A stretch of 64,000 bases of DNA from Tubulanus polymorphus (lineage: Eukaryota; Nemertea; Palaeonemertea; Tubulaniformes; Tubulanidae). Made by a program: the position numbers and the translations under genes. How positions within the stretch are numbered: the first letter of the stretch is position 1; each line of letters begins with the position of its first letter. The stretch is taken from NCBI RefSeq assembly GCF_964204645.1, contig NC_134034.1, forward strand, positions 3,194,072-3,258,071. Direction: 5' to 3'. Shown piece by piece: positions 28,213 to 39,557 of the stretch. The notes below the pieces were generated by a model that was given only the letters and a program-made list of their open reading frames with translations, had not been told where the DNA came from and searched no databases.

Positions 28213-28560
28213 ATGTCTATTTCAACCTGACTTGACAGCATTCCGGGTGGCCTAGCTCGCTCATTTTTGGTTGTCCATACCTCATTAGTGTCTTATTGGG
28301 ATCAGAAAGCACTGGCAGTCGACCTAAAACATCGTTTTTCAATCCATTTGAAACTGAATTGAAGGATCCAAAAAGTCTGCATTGAGAGGGGTTCCTGAGA
28401 GAAAAGAGACTCCATGATTTGAAAGTTTATCAATATGTTTCCATGCCTACATAGGCATGGCATTGTCCTATTGTTAAACTTTCAAATCATGGAGGCTCTT
28501 TTCTGTCATGAACCCTTTTAATGAAGACTTTTTGGATATGCCTCAAGTCGAGTTGAAATA
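28213..28560. mobile_element. Diverged copy of the TA-type palindromic MITE
   Basis: Begins CTAATGTCTATTTCAACCTGACTTGA and shares the internal segments of the intact copy at 33,737-34,224, including TCTGCATTGAGAGGGGTTCCTGA. Its right part is rearranged or shortened. The rest of 27,700-29,552 is duplicated sequence shared with 32,970-34,546 and shows no gene. Confidence 0.6.
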
Positions 28561-29552
28561 GCTATATTAGACTGTAACCCTATTGAAACCCTAGACCCAA
28601 TATGATGATTTAATTGTTACTTAGTTTATGTGTGTACTGTCAAATAGCGGTAGTAAATACTTTGCGGCATACGGCTAAATATGCACTTTTTTGATTTTTG
28701 GCCTTAACTAATTTTAGGCAATGCTGTATTGTTGGCCTAGGCTAGGCCTGTCCTATACAAGAGTGAAAAGTTGGCCATCACTAAAGGCACGGGCATAACA
28801 GGTATATAGGCCTACAATTCATTCTTTAAATGTTCGCTGCCATTATGATGATACAGTGCTGCCCCCAATTGCCATTACGAATAAACTCGTAGGTTGGCAC
28901 CGGGGCTGTATTACATAGCTGGCCTTAGCTCGGAATCGACCACTGAGGAGCATTGGTAATGAAGCACAATTTTCCCACATCGCAAGCCAATCGCGTACGG
29001 ATACCCTGTGTACAGTTGTCTTTGCTCAAGTCGGATCTTTTGGGTTTGTTAAAATATGTCCGACTTGAGAGTGATATCCGTATTGTTTGTCATATCTAGT
29101 CAACCCATGTTATACCAATATCACTGTATAGATATGTTTGTTTGTTTAGTTTTTTGGCTTTACGTCGTTTTATCATTGGAAAATTTATCTACGGCCATGA
29201 ACATTTAATTATCAAAACAGCGAGTGTGTAAACATGAATTTAATCCTTAATCCTATAAATCCTGCCGTGGAAATATTCAGTGTTTTGAAGCATGAAACAA
29301 CCCGAAGCAAATCTCTTTACCACATACCGTGCTGAAAAAAGTCAACACTTTTCATTCATAAATTCATTTTTGAGGGTTATTCAAAGTATGAGAACTGTTG
29401 AATTTTTTTTTTTAAGACGGCCGGCAGTGAACGTGTTAAAGTGGAGTGTCGTCTACTCTATGTTGAAACTTATCTTAATCATTGTTGACCCTGTTAATCT
29501 GTGATTCCGTTTGTTTTTAGATTCAACGTTAGGCTGATTTTTGAATGTCGCG

Positions 29553-31301
29553 ATGAGTTCGTCACAATGCCGCAAAAAACCGACCGTCCACCAGGGGGCG
29601 AAGCTGTTTGAGTGCGAGTTCTGTGAAAAGAGTTTCAGTGGGAAATGGAATCTACGACAACACAAACTCTGCATACACGACCGCGTTCGGGTGTTTCAAT
29701 GTGAAATCTGCTCCCGGACGTTTGGACGAAAAGGTCATTTAAAGCGACACATGACCATTCATAAGGACGCGAAGCCGTTCCAGTGCGACATTTGTAAACA
29801 GGGGTTCAGTCAGAAAGATAGCCTGCAGTACCATCTAATGACAAACCACGACAACAGCGTGCGTCCATTTGAATGCGATCACTGCGATGAAACATTCACC
29901 AGAATACGAGACTTAAAAAAACACACGTCTTTCGTTCATCTGAAACTAAAACCGCACCAGTGCGCCACCTGTCAGAAGCATTTCGTTAATAAATTCGATC
30001 TGAAAAGACATATCGACGTTGTACATGAAGGCATCAGACCGTATAAATGCGAAATCTGTCAGCGGACGTTTGGGCGAAGAACTCCATTAAATCTGCACAT
30101 GACGCTCGTCCACCAGGGGGCGACGCCGTACCAGTGCAAGGTTTGTCGTAAACCGTTCGTTAATCAATCAAATTTGAAGAGACACGTCGAAGTCGTCCAC
30201 GAAGGCTCTCAACCGTACACGTGTGCAATCTGTCAGCAGACGTTTGGAAAAGAGGGAAGTCTAAACCGGCACCTGGCAACCATCCACCAGGGGGCGAAGC
30301 TGTACCAATGCGAGATTTGTGAAGTGCGTTTTGCTCTGCGCAGTAACCTGAAGTACCATATAGAGACCATACATGACAGTGTCGGTCGGTTTAAATGTGA
30401 TCACTGTGATAAAACATTCACCAGAAAGGCAATGCTGAAAGATCATACATCTGCGGTTCATCTGATATCAAAGCCGCACAAGTGCGCCATCTGTGAGAAA
30501 CGTTTCATAGGAATTACCAGTTTGAAAACACATGTCAAGATTGTGCACGAAGGCGTTCGGGCGTTTCAATGCGAAATCTGCCTCCGGACGTTTGGACAAA
30601 GAGGTCATTTAAAGCGACACATGACCATTCATAAGGAGGCGAAGGCGTTCCAGTGCGACATTTGTAAACGGGGGTTCGGTCAGAAAGATAGCCTGCAGTA
30701 CCATTTAAAGACCATGCACGGCGGTGTGGGTCCGTTTAAATATGATCACTGTGATAAAACATTCACCAGAAAGGCAACGCTGAAAGATCATACATCTGCG
30801 GTTCATCTGAAATTCATGCCGCACCAGCACGCCACTAATGAAAGGAGACTTCGGTGTAAACTCTGTTTGCAAAGTTATTCGTCCAGGGCTTCGCTGAATC
30901 AACATGTGAAAAACGTTCATCATCATTTTGAAACAGACGCCGACTCTGAGAAGACAACGGAGGGGATGATGACAAACGCCGAGCAGGTCAACACGGATTC
31001 AGAAAGTGAGTCGAATTCCGAGACTGAGGTGAACACTCAGGTGAAGGAAACAAATGAGGTTAACGCAGTTTCTGAGATAGATGAGGAGACAAACGAGGTG
31101 AATACCGATTCTAAGAAGGTCGGCACAGATTCACATGATGTGTCCGATTCCGACACTGAGGAGGGAACAGAATCTGAGGCAGATTTTGAGGAAAAGGAAA
31201 GTGCTAATCCGATAAAAAAGATGAAATACAACAAATCATTTGCGTGGCAACACTATGCAGTGTGTTCTGGGAAAATATGGATATTTTTAGAGGATAATTG
31301 A
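29553..31301 (+). CDS. Poly-C2H2 zinc-finger protein, paralogue 2
   Basis: 582 codons from ATG (MSSSQCRKK), preceded by the same spliced-leader acceptor as paralogue 1. About 15 fingers; it lacks the finger block at the start of paralogues 1 and 3 (first finger is followed directly by the FQCEIC type). One finger near residue 410 is damaged (FKYDHC, first Cys to Tyr), and the following HQHAT unit has lost its cysteines. The acidic tail and C-terminal KKMKYNKSFAWQHYAVCSG are retained. Expected to be nuclear and DNA-binding. Confidence 0.87.
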   Translation: MSSSQCRKKPTVHQGAKLFECEFCEKSFSGKWNLRQHKLCIHDRVRVFQCEICSRTFGRKGHLKRHMTIHKDAKPFQCDICKQGFSQKDSLQYHLMTNHDNSVRPFECDHCDETFTRIRDLKKHTSFVHLKLKPHQCATCQKHFVNKFDLKRHIDVVHEGIRPYKCEICQRTFGRRTPLNLHMTLVHQGATPYQCKVCRKPFVNQSNLKRHVEVVHEGSQPYTCAICQQTFGKEGSLNRHLATIHQGAKLYQCEICEVRFALRSNLKYHIETIHDSVGRFKCDHCDKTFTRKAMLKDHTSAVHLISKPHKCAICEKRFIGITSLKTHVKIVHEGVRAFQCEICLRTFGQRGHLKRHMTIHKEAKAFQCDICKRGFGQKDSLQYHLKTMHGGVGPFKYDHCDKTFTRKATLKDHTSAVHLKFMPHQHATNERRLRCKLCLQSYSSRASLNQHVKNVHHHFETDADSEKTTEGMMTNAEQVNTDSESESNSETEVNTQVKETNEVNAVSEIDEETNEVNTDSKKVGTDSHDVSDSDTEEGTESEADFEEKESANPIKKMKYNKSFAWQHYAVCSGKIWIFLEDN

Positions 31302-31526
31302 TCATGAATTATCGACACCAGGCAGCAGCAGTTCTATTGCCAATGACAAAATTAACCAAATGACATAGAGATAATCTTGATCATGTTTCATGTTTAGCAT
31401 AACTCAACGATGATAATTATCTTCAGTTTTTGATGAAGATAATGGTGTTGTTTAGCGGTGTTGTCTGAGAAAATATAGATTTTCACTCATAGACAATGTA
31501 TAGCAATTCATCAACTTATCTAAATC

Positions 31527-31819
31527 TTAGGGGCGGATTTAGACCGTGTGGCCCGACACGGTCGGAATTTTAAAGCGCCTTTTTATTTTTTCTCTTATCA
31601 AAATTTTCCGTTGTAACCACCTGAGATACACCATAGATATTTTTCTTAAATATATAACCTATGTTTCTTGACTACATGCCTCTCAGAGATGCTTAGAAAG
31701 CTCTAAAACGATAGTAAAATTTCAACAATTTTGCTGATATGCCTTTCCGCCCTAAATTAAGAATATATGCCCTTTTTATTGGTCGACATGGTCACAACAT
31801 GCCCCTGGATCCGCCCGTG
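31527..31819. mobile_element. MITE, GGATCC family, with empty-site support
   Basis: Starts TTAGGGGCGGATTTAG and ends CTGGATCCGCCCGTG. The flanking AATC occurs at both sides (31,523-31,526; 31,820-31,823), while paralogous 3' regions at 19,040 and 36,681 read through without the insert (CTAAAT(C/G)GAGATTG). Confidence 0.55.
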
Positions 31820-32070
31820 AATCGAGATAGATTTTTCCGATGTTTAGTGGAATAATGATGATGATCTGCAATTGGTAGTTGCGTCACCGAATGAGCCAAA
31901 ACGGCTGAACTTACGGTGGAACCTCGTCACGACAAACATCAGGGGACCATGAAGTCTGTTCGTTATATCTGGTTACATGAAAATAATTTATATTGTCGCG
32001 TTTGGGATGAAATTCTAGTTTTGTAGTATGTAACTGATAAATCATTATCTGAGGTTGTCATGTTAGTAAA

Positions 32071-32335
32071 AACAGGTCAGCATAGGTATCAATCTGCATC
32101 AATTGGATTGTCTCGGGTGAAGTCGTGTACGTGTGAAGTGTGGACACTTAGTTTTTAAAAGTCTGCTGATAAAATGTCTGATGTCAGGTGTTTTTAGTTC
32201 ATTTTCATTTACAAAATGTCTCGGGTGAAGTTCCGACACACATGTGAAGTCTCATCCCTCCTCGGCAGGGAATCGAACCTAATGGCATCGCTACACTCAG
32301 CCACTGTACGAAACCCTGTACACTAGACCAGGTAT
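32071..32335 (-). repeat. tRNA-derived SINE
   Basis: On the minus strand it has an A-box-like TGGTCTAGTGT (from ~32,331) and B-box GGTTCGATTCC (~32,279), followed by a ~190-bp body containing TGTCTCGGGTGAAGT. A second copy with the same body is at 40,705-40,925. Confidence 0.65.
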
Positions 32336-32598
32336 GCAGGTACATACACAGCTTAGAAGATGTCATTTTCAGCCAGATCAGAAATCCCGTTTTATCTTAG
32401 CCCGGGTTTTCCGATACAACTGATTTTAAGTTACAATTTATATTTATATTCACTATTGTTGCTTATGATTACCCGTTGATTTGGTTCCCTTTAATCTATT
32501 TTACAGCGTGTAACTGTTTCTACGTTAATTTTCCTTAGTTTGTATCATCTCTGATTACTTGAATTAGTCTCTATATTTTTTGTTGTATCTCATTATTC

Positions 32599-32632
32599 CT
32601 GAAGATGACTATTAGGATATAGTCGAAACGTT
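32599..32632 (+). ncRNA. Hammerhead-like core motif (Penelope-type)
   Basis: CTGAAGA, then a stem GACTAT-loop-ATAGTC, then GAAACG. This is the CUGANGA/stem II/GAAA layout of hammerhead ribozymes reported in Penelope-like retroelements. The cleavage strand and stem I were not resolved, so activity is unproven. Confidence 0.35.
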
Positions 32633-32958
32633 GAATAAACTACTATATCAAAGTTACATTTTCGGAATTTTTCCTTATCATTTTGGGATTCTCTCTACAC
32701 TGGGTTTTCGATTTTCCGTCTCATAACGTCATGATTTCTCTCTCATGAGTTCTCCCTAAAATATCAAGAATTCCCTGAACTGTTGTAACTTGATTTCGTC
32801 CCTAGATATGAAAATGTTTGTATTGTATATTTGTCTTTTAAATTGTGGTATGCCGATTATATATTTGGCACAATAAAGGTCGGATTGAATTTGGAATAAA
32901 TCGGGACTCGAACTTATGTTCATTTAGTAGACGGCGCTTTGATCGAAAATGCTGGCCG

Positions 32959-32966
32959 AAATAATC
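32959..32966. other. Empty insertion site of the 6.6-kb element
   Basis: Single AAATAATC flanked by GTAGACGGCGCTTTGATCG on the left and a segment on the right that matches the right flank of the inserted copy (AACATAGCAAGGAG vs AACATGCAGCAAGGAG). Shows the pre-insertion state. Confidence 0.8.
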
Positions 32967-33736
32967 AATAACGTGCGGCGCGTTGTTTAACATAGCAAGG
33001 AGAAAAGGACTATCACAAACTGGCCCTTTAAATTCTCCTATCGTACCAGTATGCTGGCAATTCCCAGCGATCAATCGCATCTCGTGTTATTTCGAGACAA
33101 AACAAACACCAAGGAGAAGGTTTCAATTTTACAGTACACCGTCACACGTCGTCACGACGACTGAGCCGAGACTCGGTAAGCAGGTAAGTTGTTTTGATGC
33201 CGATGGTCCAAAAAAGCGCTGTCGTTCCGTTACTGCAGTTTGGGTCACCTTTCCACTGTGTGGTGCTAGTTTAGTTATGGTTAGGTAAGCTGGTAAGGTA
33301 CATAACCATTAGGGACACCAGGTCCGGGACACCTAACCTGCAGTCGCTCCGCTTGCCAATTTTAAAAAATTTTCTGGGGAAGGACTTGCCAAACCCCCCA
33401 ATTTGGATTTGTGCACCCCCTCCATGAAATCCTTTATCCGCCCACATCGCCAGCCAATCGCGTACAGATACCCAGTGTACAGTAGACTTCGCTCGAGTTG
33501 GATCTTTTGGGGCTGTTAAAATGTGTCCAACTTGAGAGTGATATCCGTATTGTTTGTCATATCTAGTCAACCCATGTTATACCAATATCACTGTATAGAT
33601 ATGTTTGTTTGTTTAGTTTTTTGGCTTAACGTCGCTTTATCATTGAAAAATTGATCTACGGCCATGAACATTAAATCATCAAAACAGCGCACATAAAACA
33701 GCGAGTGTGTAAACATAAATTTAATCCTTAATCCTA

Positions 33737-34224
33737 ATGTTTATTTCAACCTGGCTTGAGTGCATCCCGAATGGCCTAGCTCAGGCAGTTTTGGTAGAAC
33801 ATACCTGATAAAAATCTTATTAGGGCCAGAATGCATTGGCAGCTGACCTAAAATATCGCTTTTTAATCGACTTTTTTAAACTGTATTGAAGGATATCCAA
33901 AAAATCTGCATTGAGAGGGGTTCCTGATAGAAAAGAGACTCCGTGATTTGAAAGTTAAACAATATGTCTCCATGCCTACCAACTGAAGTTTGATACGTAG
34001 GCATGGAACATCACAAATCATGGAGTCACTTCTCTTCATTTAACCTCTTACAGTGAAGACTTTGTGGATATCCTTCAATACAGTTTCAAATGGATTAAAA
34101 AATGATGATTTAGGTCGACTCCCAGTCCTTTCTGGACCTATTAAGACCTTTATCGGGTATGTACTACCAAAAATGAGCGAGCTAGGCCACCCGGAATGCT
34201 CTCAAGTCAGGTTGAAACAGACAT
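33737..34224. mobile_element. Palindromic MITE with TA target duplication (Tc1/mariner-like)
   Basis: Long imperfect inverted repeats start ATGTTTATTTCAACCTGGCTTGAG and end CTCAAGTCAGGTTGAAACAGACAT, flanked by TA on both sides. The same position upstream of the other two zinc-finger genes (~16,258 and ~29,252) reads AATCCTA followed directly by (G/T)(T/A)AATCCTGCCGTGG, so the insertion is specific to the third unit. Confidence 0.75.
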
Positions 34225-34546
34225 TAGTAATCCTGCCGTGGAAATATCCAGTGTTTTGAAGCATGAAACAACCTGAAGCGGATCTCTTTACCACATTACA
34301 TACTGTGCTGAAAAAAGTCAACACTTTTCATTCATAAATTCATTTTTGAGGTTGGAAGGGGTCTCATTACTTAGCGGGTTATTCAAAGTAGGAGAACTGT
34401 TGAATTTTTTTAGACGGCCGGCAGTGAACGTGTTAAAGTGGAGTGTCTACTCTATGTTGGACCTTATCTTAATCATTTTTGACCCCGTTAATGTGCAATT
34501 CCGTTTGTTTTTAGATTCGACGTTAGGCTGATTTTTGAACGTCGCA

Positions 34547-36463
34547 ATGAGTTCGTCACAACACCACGAAGAATCGACCGTCCACCAGGGGGCGAAGCTG
34601 TTCGAGTGCGAGTTGTGTGAAAAGAGTTTCAGCAAGAAATGGAATCTACGACAACACAAACTCCGCATGCACGACCGCGTGCATCGGTTTAAATGCGATC
34701 GCTGCGATAAATCATTCTATGCCAAACTACAGTTAGATTATCACATGTCCGCCATTCATTTGAAATTAAAGCCGCACCAGTGCGCCATCTGTGAGAAACG
34801 TTTCACAGCAATTGACAGTATGAAAGCACATATGAAGATTGTGCACGAAGGCGTTCGCGCGTTTCAATGTGAAATCTGTCAGCAGACGTTTGGACGAAAA
34901 GGTAGTTTAAAGCGACACATGTCAGTTCACCAGGAGGCGAAGCCGTTCCAGTGCGACATTTGTAAACGTGGGTTCCGTCAGAAAGGTGCCCTGCAGTACC
35001 ACATAATGGCAAACCACGACTTCAGCGTGCGTCCATTTGAATGCGATCACTGCGATAAAACATTCACCAAAATACGAGACTTAAAAGTTCACACGTCTTT
35101 CGTTCATCTGAAACTAAAACCGCACCAGTGCGCCACCTGTCAGAAACATTTTGTTAATAAATTCGAACTGAAAAGTCATATCGACGTCATACACGAAGGC
35201 ATCAGACGGTATAAATGCGAAATCTGTCAGCAGTCGTTTGGGCGAAAACCTCAATTAATTCGGCACGTGACGCTCACCCACCATGGGGTGAAGCCGTACC
35301 AGTGCAAGGTTTGTCGAAAACCGTTCGTTAATCAATCAAACTTGAAGAGCCACGTCGAAGTCGTCCATGAAGGCGTTCAACCGTACACGTGTGCAATCTG
35401 TCAGCAGACGTTTGGAAAAGAGGGAAGTCTAAACCGGCACCTGACAACCATCCACCAGGGGGCGAAGCTGTACCAATGCGAGATTTGTGAAGCGCGTTTT
35501 GCTTTGAACAGTAACCTGAAGTACCATTTAAAGACCATACACGGCGGTGTGGGTTCGTTTAAATGTGATCACTGCGGTGAAACATTTACCAGCAAGGCAG
35601 CGCTGAAAGATCATACATCTTCGGTTCATCTGAAAAAGCCGCACCAGTGCGCCATCTGTGAGAAACGTTTCATAGCAATTACCAGTTTGAAAAGACATGT
35701 CAAGATCGTGCACGAAGGCGTTCGGGCGTTTCAATGCGAAATCTGCCTTAGGACGTTTGGACTAAAAGGTCATTTAAAGCGACACATGACCATTCATAAG
35801 GAAGCGAAGCCGTTCCAGTGCAAGATTTGTAAACAGGGGTTCAGTCAGAAAGATAGCCTGCAGTACCATTTAAAGACCATGCACGGCGGTGTGGGTCTGT
35901 TTAAATGTGATCACTGTGATAAAACATTCACCAGAAAGGCAACGCTGAAAGATCATACATCTGCGGTTCATCTGAAATCAACGCCGCACCAACGGTCCAC
36001 TGGAAGGAGATTTCGGTGTAAACTCTGTTTGAAGAATTATTTGTACAAGGCTGCGCTGAATCAACATATGAAAAACGTTCATCATCATTTTGAAACAGAC
36101 GCCGACTCTGAGAAGACAACGGAGGGGATGATGACAAACGCCGAGCAGGTCAACACGGATTCAGAAAGTGAGTCCGATTCCGAGACTAAAGTGAACACTC
36201 AGGTGAAGGAGACAAATGAGGCTAATACAGTTTCTGAGATAGATGATGAGACAAATGAGGCGAATACTGATTCTAAAAAGGTCGGCACGCATTCACATGA
36301 TGAGTCTGATTCCGACGCGGATGAGGGAACCGAATCTGAGGCAGACTTTGAGGAAAAGGAAAGTGTGAATCCGATAAAAAAGATGAAATACGACAAATCA
36401 TTCGCGTGGCAACACTATGCAGTGTGTTCTGGGAGAATATGGATATTTTTAGACGATAATTGA
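34547..36463 (+). CDS. Poly-C2H2 zinc-finger protein, paralogue 3
   Basis: 638 codons from ATG (MSSSQHHEE), preceded by the conserved acceptor TTTGTTTTTAG. About 17 fingers in the same four-type order as paralogue 1; the finger equivalent to the last HKCATC unit is degraded (HQRSTG). Acidic, Ser-rich tail and C-terminal KKMKYDKSFAWQHYAVCSG. Close nucleotide similarity to the other two across CDS and flanks shows recent tandem duplication. Confidence 0.88.
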   Translation: MSSSQHHEESTVHQGAKLFECELCEKSFSKKWNLRQHKLRMHDRVHRFKCDRCDKSFYAKLQLDYHMSAIHLKLKPHQCAICEKRFTAIDSMKAHMKIVHEGVRAFQCEICQQTFGRKGSLKRHMSVHQEAKPFQCDICKRGFRQKGALQYHIMANHDFSVRPFECDHCDKTFTKIRDLKVHTSFVHLKLKPHQCATCQKHFVNKFELKSHIDVIHEGIRRYKCEICQQSFGRKPQLIRHVTLTHHGVKPYQCKVCRKPFVNQSNLKSHVEVVHEGVQPYTCAICQQTFGKEGSLNRHLTTIHQGAKLYQCEICEARFALNSNLKYHLKTIHGGVGSFKCDHCGETFTSKAALKDHTSSVHLKKPHQCAICEKRFIAITSLKRHVKIVHEGVRAFQCEICLRTFGLKGHLKRHMTIHKEAKPFQCKICKQGFSQKDSLQYHLKTMHGGVGLFKCDHCDKTFTRKATLKDHTSAVHLKSTPHQRSTGRRFRCKLCLKNYLYKAALNQHMKNVHHHFETDADSEKTTEGMMTNAEQVNTDSESESDSETKVNTQVKETNEANTVSEIDDETNEANTDSKKVGTHSHDESDSDADEGTESEADFEEKESVNPIKKMKYDKSFAWQHYAVCSGRIWIFLDDN

Positions 36464-37407
36464 TTATGAATAATCGACAGCAGGCAGCAACAGTTCCATT
36501 GCCAATGACAAAATTAACCAAATGACATAGAGATAATCTTGATCATGTTTTTAACTCAACCATGATAATTATCTTCAGTTTTTGATGAAGATAATGGTGT
36601 TGTTTAGCGGTGTTGTCTGAGAAAATATAGATTTTCATTCATGAAATAGACAATGTATAGCAATTCATCAACTTATCTAAATGGAGATTGACACCAGGTG
36701 GCAGCGGTTCTTTTTTCCGTTAGATTTATCCGATGTTTAGCGGAATAATGATGATGATCTGCAATTGGTAGTTGCGTCACCGAATCAGCCAAAACGGCTG
36801 TAATTACGGTGGAACCTCGTCACGACGAATATCAGGGGACCATGAAGTCTGTTCATTATATCTAGTTACATGTATATGAAAATAATTGATATTGTCGCAT
36901 TTGGGATGAAATTCTAGTTGTGTAATATGTCACTGATAAATCATTATCTGAGGCTGATATAACAAGGTTTCACAGTACATGTACTAAGGTTTGAGGACGG
37001 CAACATTCTTCCCCCAGCAGGGATTCGAACCTGATGGCATCGAGATTGCCTCGGTACGAAACCCTGCCACACTAGGCCGAGTGCCCGCAGCTTTAGATGA
37101 TGTCATTATCAGCCAATCAGATGTCCTGTTAAATTTTAGCCCGGGTTTTCCCATTTATAGTTCTTTCGTGAAATTTACCTCAGCGATTATACAAAGAGCA
37201 ATCAGATTGGTGCTGCAAGTTTTCATGCAAGCTGCGCATGTAGTTGCGCACCCGGTTTAGTGTGACAGGGGCTCGTGCCGTGGTTCGAATTCCTGCTGAG
37301 GGAGGATGGTGTCTTCATGTCTTAACTTCATTTCTGAATGGCAAACATGAAGAGGAAGTTTCAGAACCCCAAGTGTTAAAACATGCAGGAAATTTCGATG
37401 CTTTTAA
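36464..37407. other. 3' region of zinc-finger gene 3 and SINE-like sequence
   Basis: Contains the shared 3' hairpin (~36,565-36,592), ACACCAGGTGGCAG at ~36,692, and a minus-strand tRNA-like head at ~37,008-37,085 (TAGTGTGGCAGGG...GGTTCGAATCCC). A second TGGTTCGAATTCC B-box-like sequence lies near 37,279 on the plus strand. No gene. Confidence 0.5.
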
Positions 37408-37694
37408 CCCTTTCAGTGCGTCTACACCGCAGTGCGGTGTATAAATCACTGATGGATTTTGCTGGTACACTGCATTGCGGTGTATTGATTTAATTAGCAA
37501 TTGATAATTATCTCTCTTGGACAATGGCCGCACCTGTCAAACATAGTGAAATATTAATAACTAACGATACACCGCACCGCAGTGTAGAAGCACTACGTGG
37601 TATTTCCGTTATTCAACACACTAGGGTGGAATTTTTAAAAATTTTCAAATTATCTTCAGCTCTATAGGGTAATAATTAGTCAGCACTGAAAGGG
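37408..37694. mobile_element. piggyBac-like MITE (TTAA), copy 1
   Basis: TTAA duplication at 37,404-37,407 and 37,695-37,698. Ends CCCTTTCAGTGC and GCACTGAAAGGG. Inner sequence repeats ACACCGCAGTGCGGTGTA palindromes. Confidence 0.75.
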
Positions 37695-38237
37695 TTAAGA
37701 TGCTCGAAATTCCTTCAATTTTGAGAAATTTTGTCGGATTTGTTGTAAAAGAGTAGACTCTGCTTACATTGTTGGAGTTGGGAGCAGGACTTCTTTTTAC
37801 CCAATTAGGTGGTTACCAAATTTGAAACCGAGCAGCTAGTGTATAGAATAAAAATGTTCTTACAAAACCACTGAATTAATGGTTTATGGAAGTGAACAGT
37901 ACCGATTTAGGAGGAGTCGACTCTAATTGGGATACATATGTTACAAGTGATACAGACACTGATCTGTAGGGACCCCCTTATGCAGTTATCAACCAGCTGG
38001 GGCTAGTTGGTTAAAAATAACCAGCAGATAAATAGCATGGTAACCTTTCATTATCACTATGTCAATTACCCACTGGTTAATTGTAACCAACTTTTTGGCA
38101 ACCCGGTCCCTGTATGTACACAACCCCTGCAGACGTTCGACAGACTGTCACCATTTTCCCATTTTCCCAAAACATGTCCGTCCAGGACAATTATCTTTGA
38201 AAATGATTGTTGTCGTGTCTGAACCATCAATATACAT

Positions 38238-38559
38238 GGTTCCCACAGAACAGGGAAATTTGGAAAAACTTGGGAATTTTAAAATAATAATTCCCGGTTT
38301 GGATATTTTTGGGAATTTGAAAGATTTTCCTCAAATCAGGGAAATATTTGGGAAGTTCATTACATTTCACGTATTGCATTCGCCAAAGGGCAACTTTCTT
38401 CTGCGATTTCCCTTGAAAATCACCTTTATCAACCAGTCACCGCTAAAATGTTGACTGTAGTATGACGATATCTGTTCATTACCATTTTGGAAAATTGAAA
38501 AATCACTGAAATACTTGGGAAAAACTTGGGAATTTTGAATTCATATAACAGTGGGAACC
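38238..38559. repeat. Inverted-repeat element GGTTCCCAC
   Basis: GGTTCCCACAG at the left and CTGTTATATGA-type sequence with GTGGGAACC at the right, both arms containing AAAACTTGGGAATTTT in opposite orientation. No clear target duplication. 37,695-39,365 otherwise shows no gene. Confidence 0.5.
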
Positions 38560-39365
38560 ATGAATATAAGACAAAGACATTCACCATTCGTGAAAAATAT
38601 GTTCGTCCGCACTGCAAGTCAAAAGTCGATCGTCTGCACGGTTGGGTACTGACAGCAGATTGACAGCTGCATTACGGGGTTTTAACCGTGAATAGAAAAA
38701 CTGAAAAAGAGAACGCTAGTTTTAAATTGTACCGTGTTCAAGCATAGATCATGATTTTATTGATTCAATCACAACACATATGTATGGAGTAAGTATAACA
38801 CCGAGTTGACCACATATAGAGATATATATACACAGGAACTAGCGACAGCAGCAGCGTCTGATTGCTGGAGCCCCCTGGTGGTGGCGGAGAGATCAAACAC
38901 TCAGGCTATTATGAAGTTCGCCGCTTTACATCGATCATTTATTAATTTAGAACACAGTATAATATTTATACGGCACAATACAGAAAAGTCTGGCGTCAAT
39001 AGACCTCCCGCAACTTGCCGCTCCCCCCCCATATTGACTAACCTACCTTGGACCTTAGGCCCCCGACTCATATCTATGATCCCTCAACCTTTAGTCCCTT
39101 AACTATCCCTGGCCGACTCTGTCAACTAAAACATCACCCAGCCCCAGTGTAAATTATCCTCACTCTAGACTAGCCTTCCCAGCCTTCTTTTTGAAAATAC
39201 CCCATTACCCAACCCGCTAATCTACCTACCTGCTCACCCTGTTCCGATTTAACCCTCATTCACCACCCTGACCAACTCGCCCTGATCGGTCCCTTCAATG
39301 AACCAATCCTAATGGGGGACTATCAATTATACAATAATGTCATAATATTTAAATTGAAGTACCAA

Positions 39366-39557
39366 GGGCGGATCCAGGCGCCAATTTTGAAGAACATGTC
39401 CCGTCCGAAAAGGGCACATTGCTGTCCTAGAGGGGATACATGTATTAGGGATGCTCCTGCGCTGAAATGCACCATTTTCTCGGTCGGAAAAATGAAAATG
39501 GGCACTTCTGATAGCCTCGCACTTAGTCTCACAACTCAGGTCCCCCTGGATCCGCCC
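39366..39557. mobile_element. MITE, GGATCC family
   Basis: GGGCGGATCCAGG and CCTGGATCCGCCC ends, about 192 bp. Third member of the family in the window. Confidence 0.55.
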
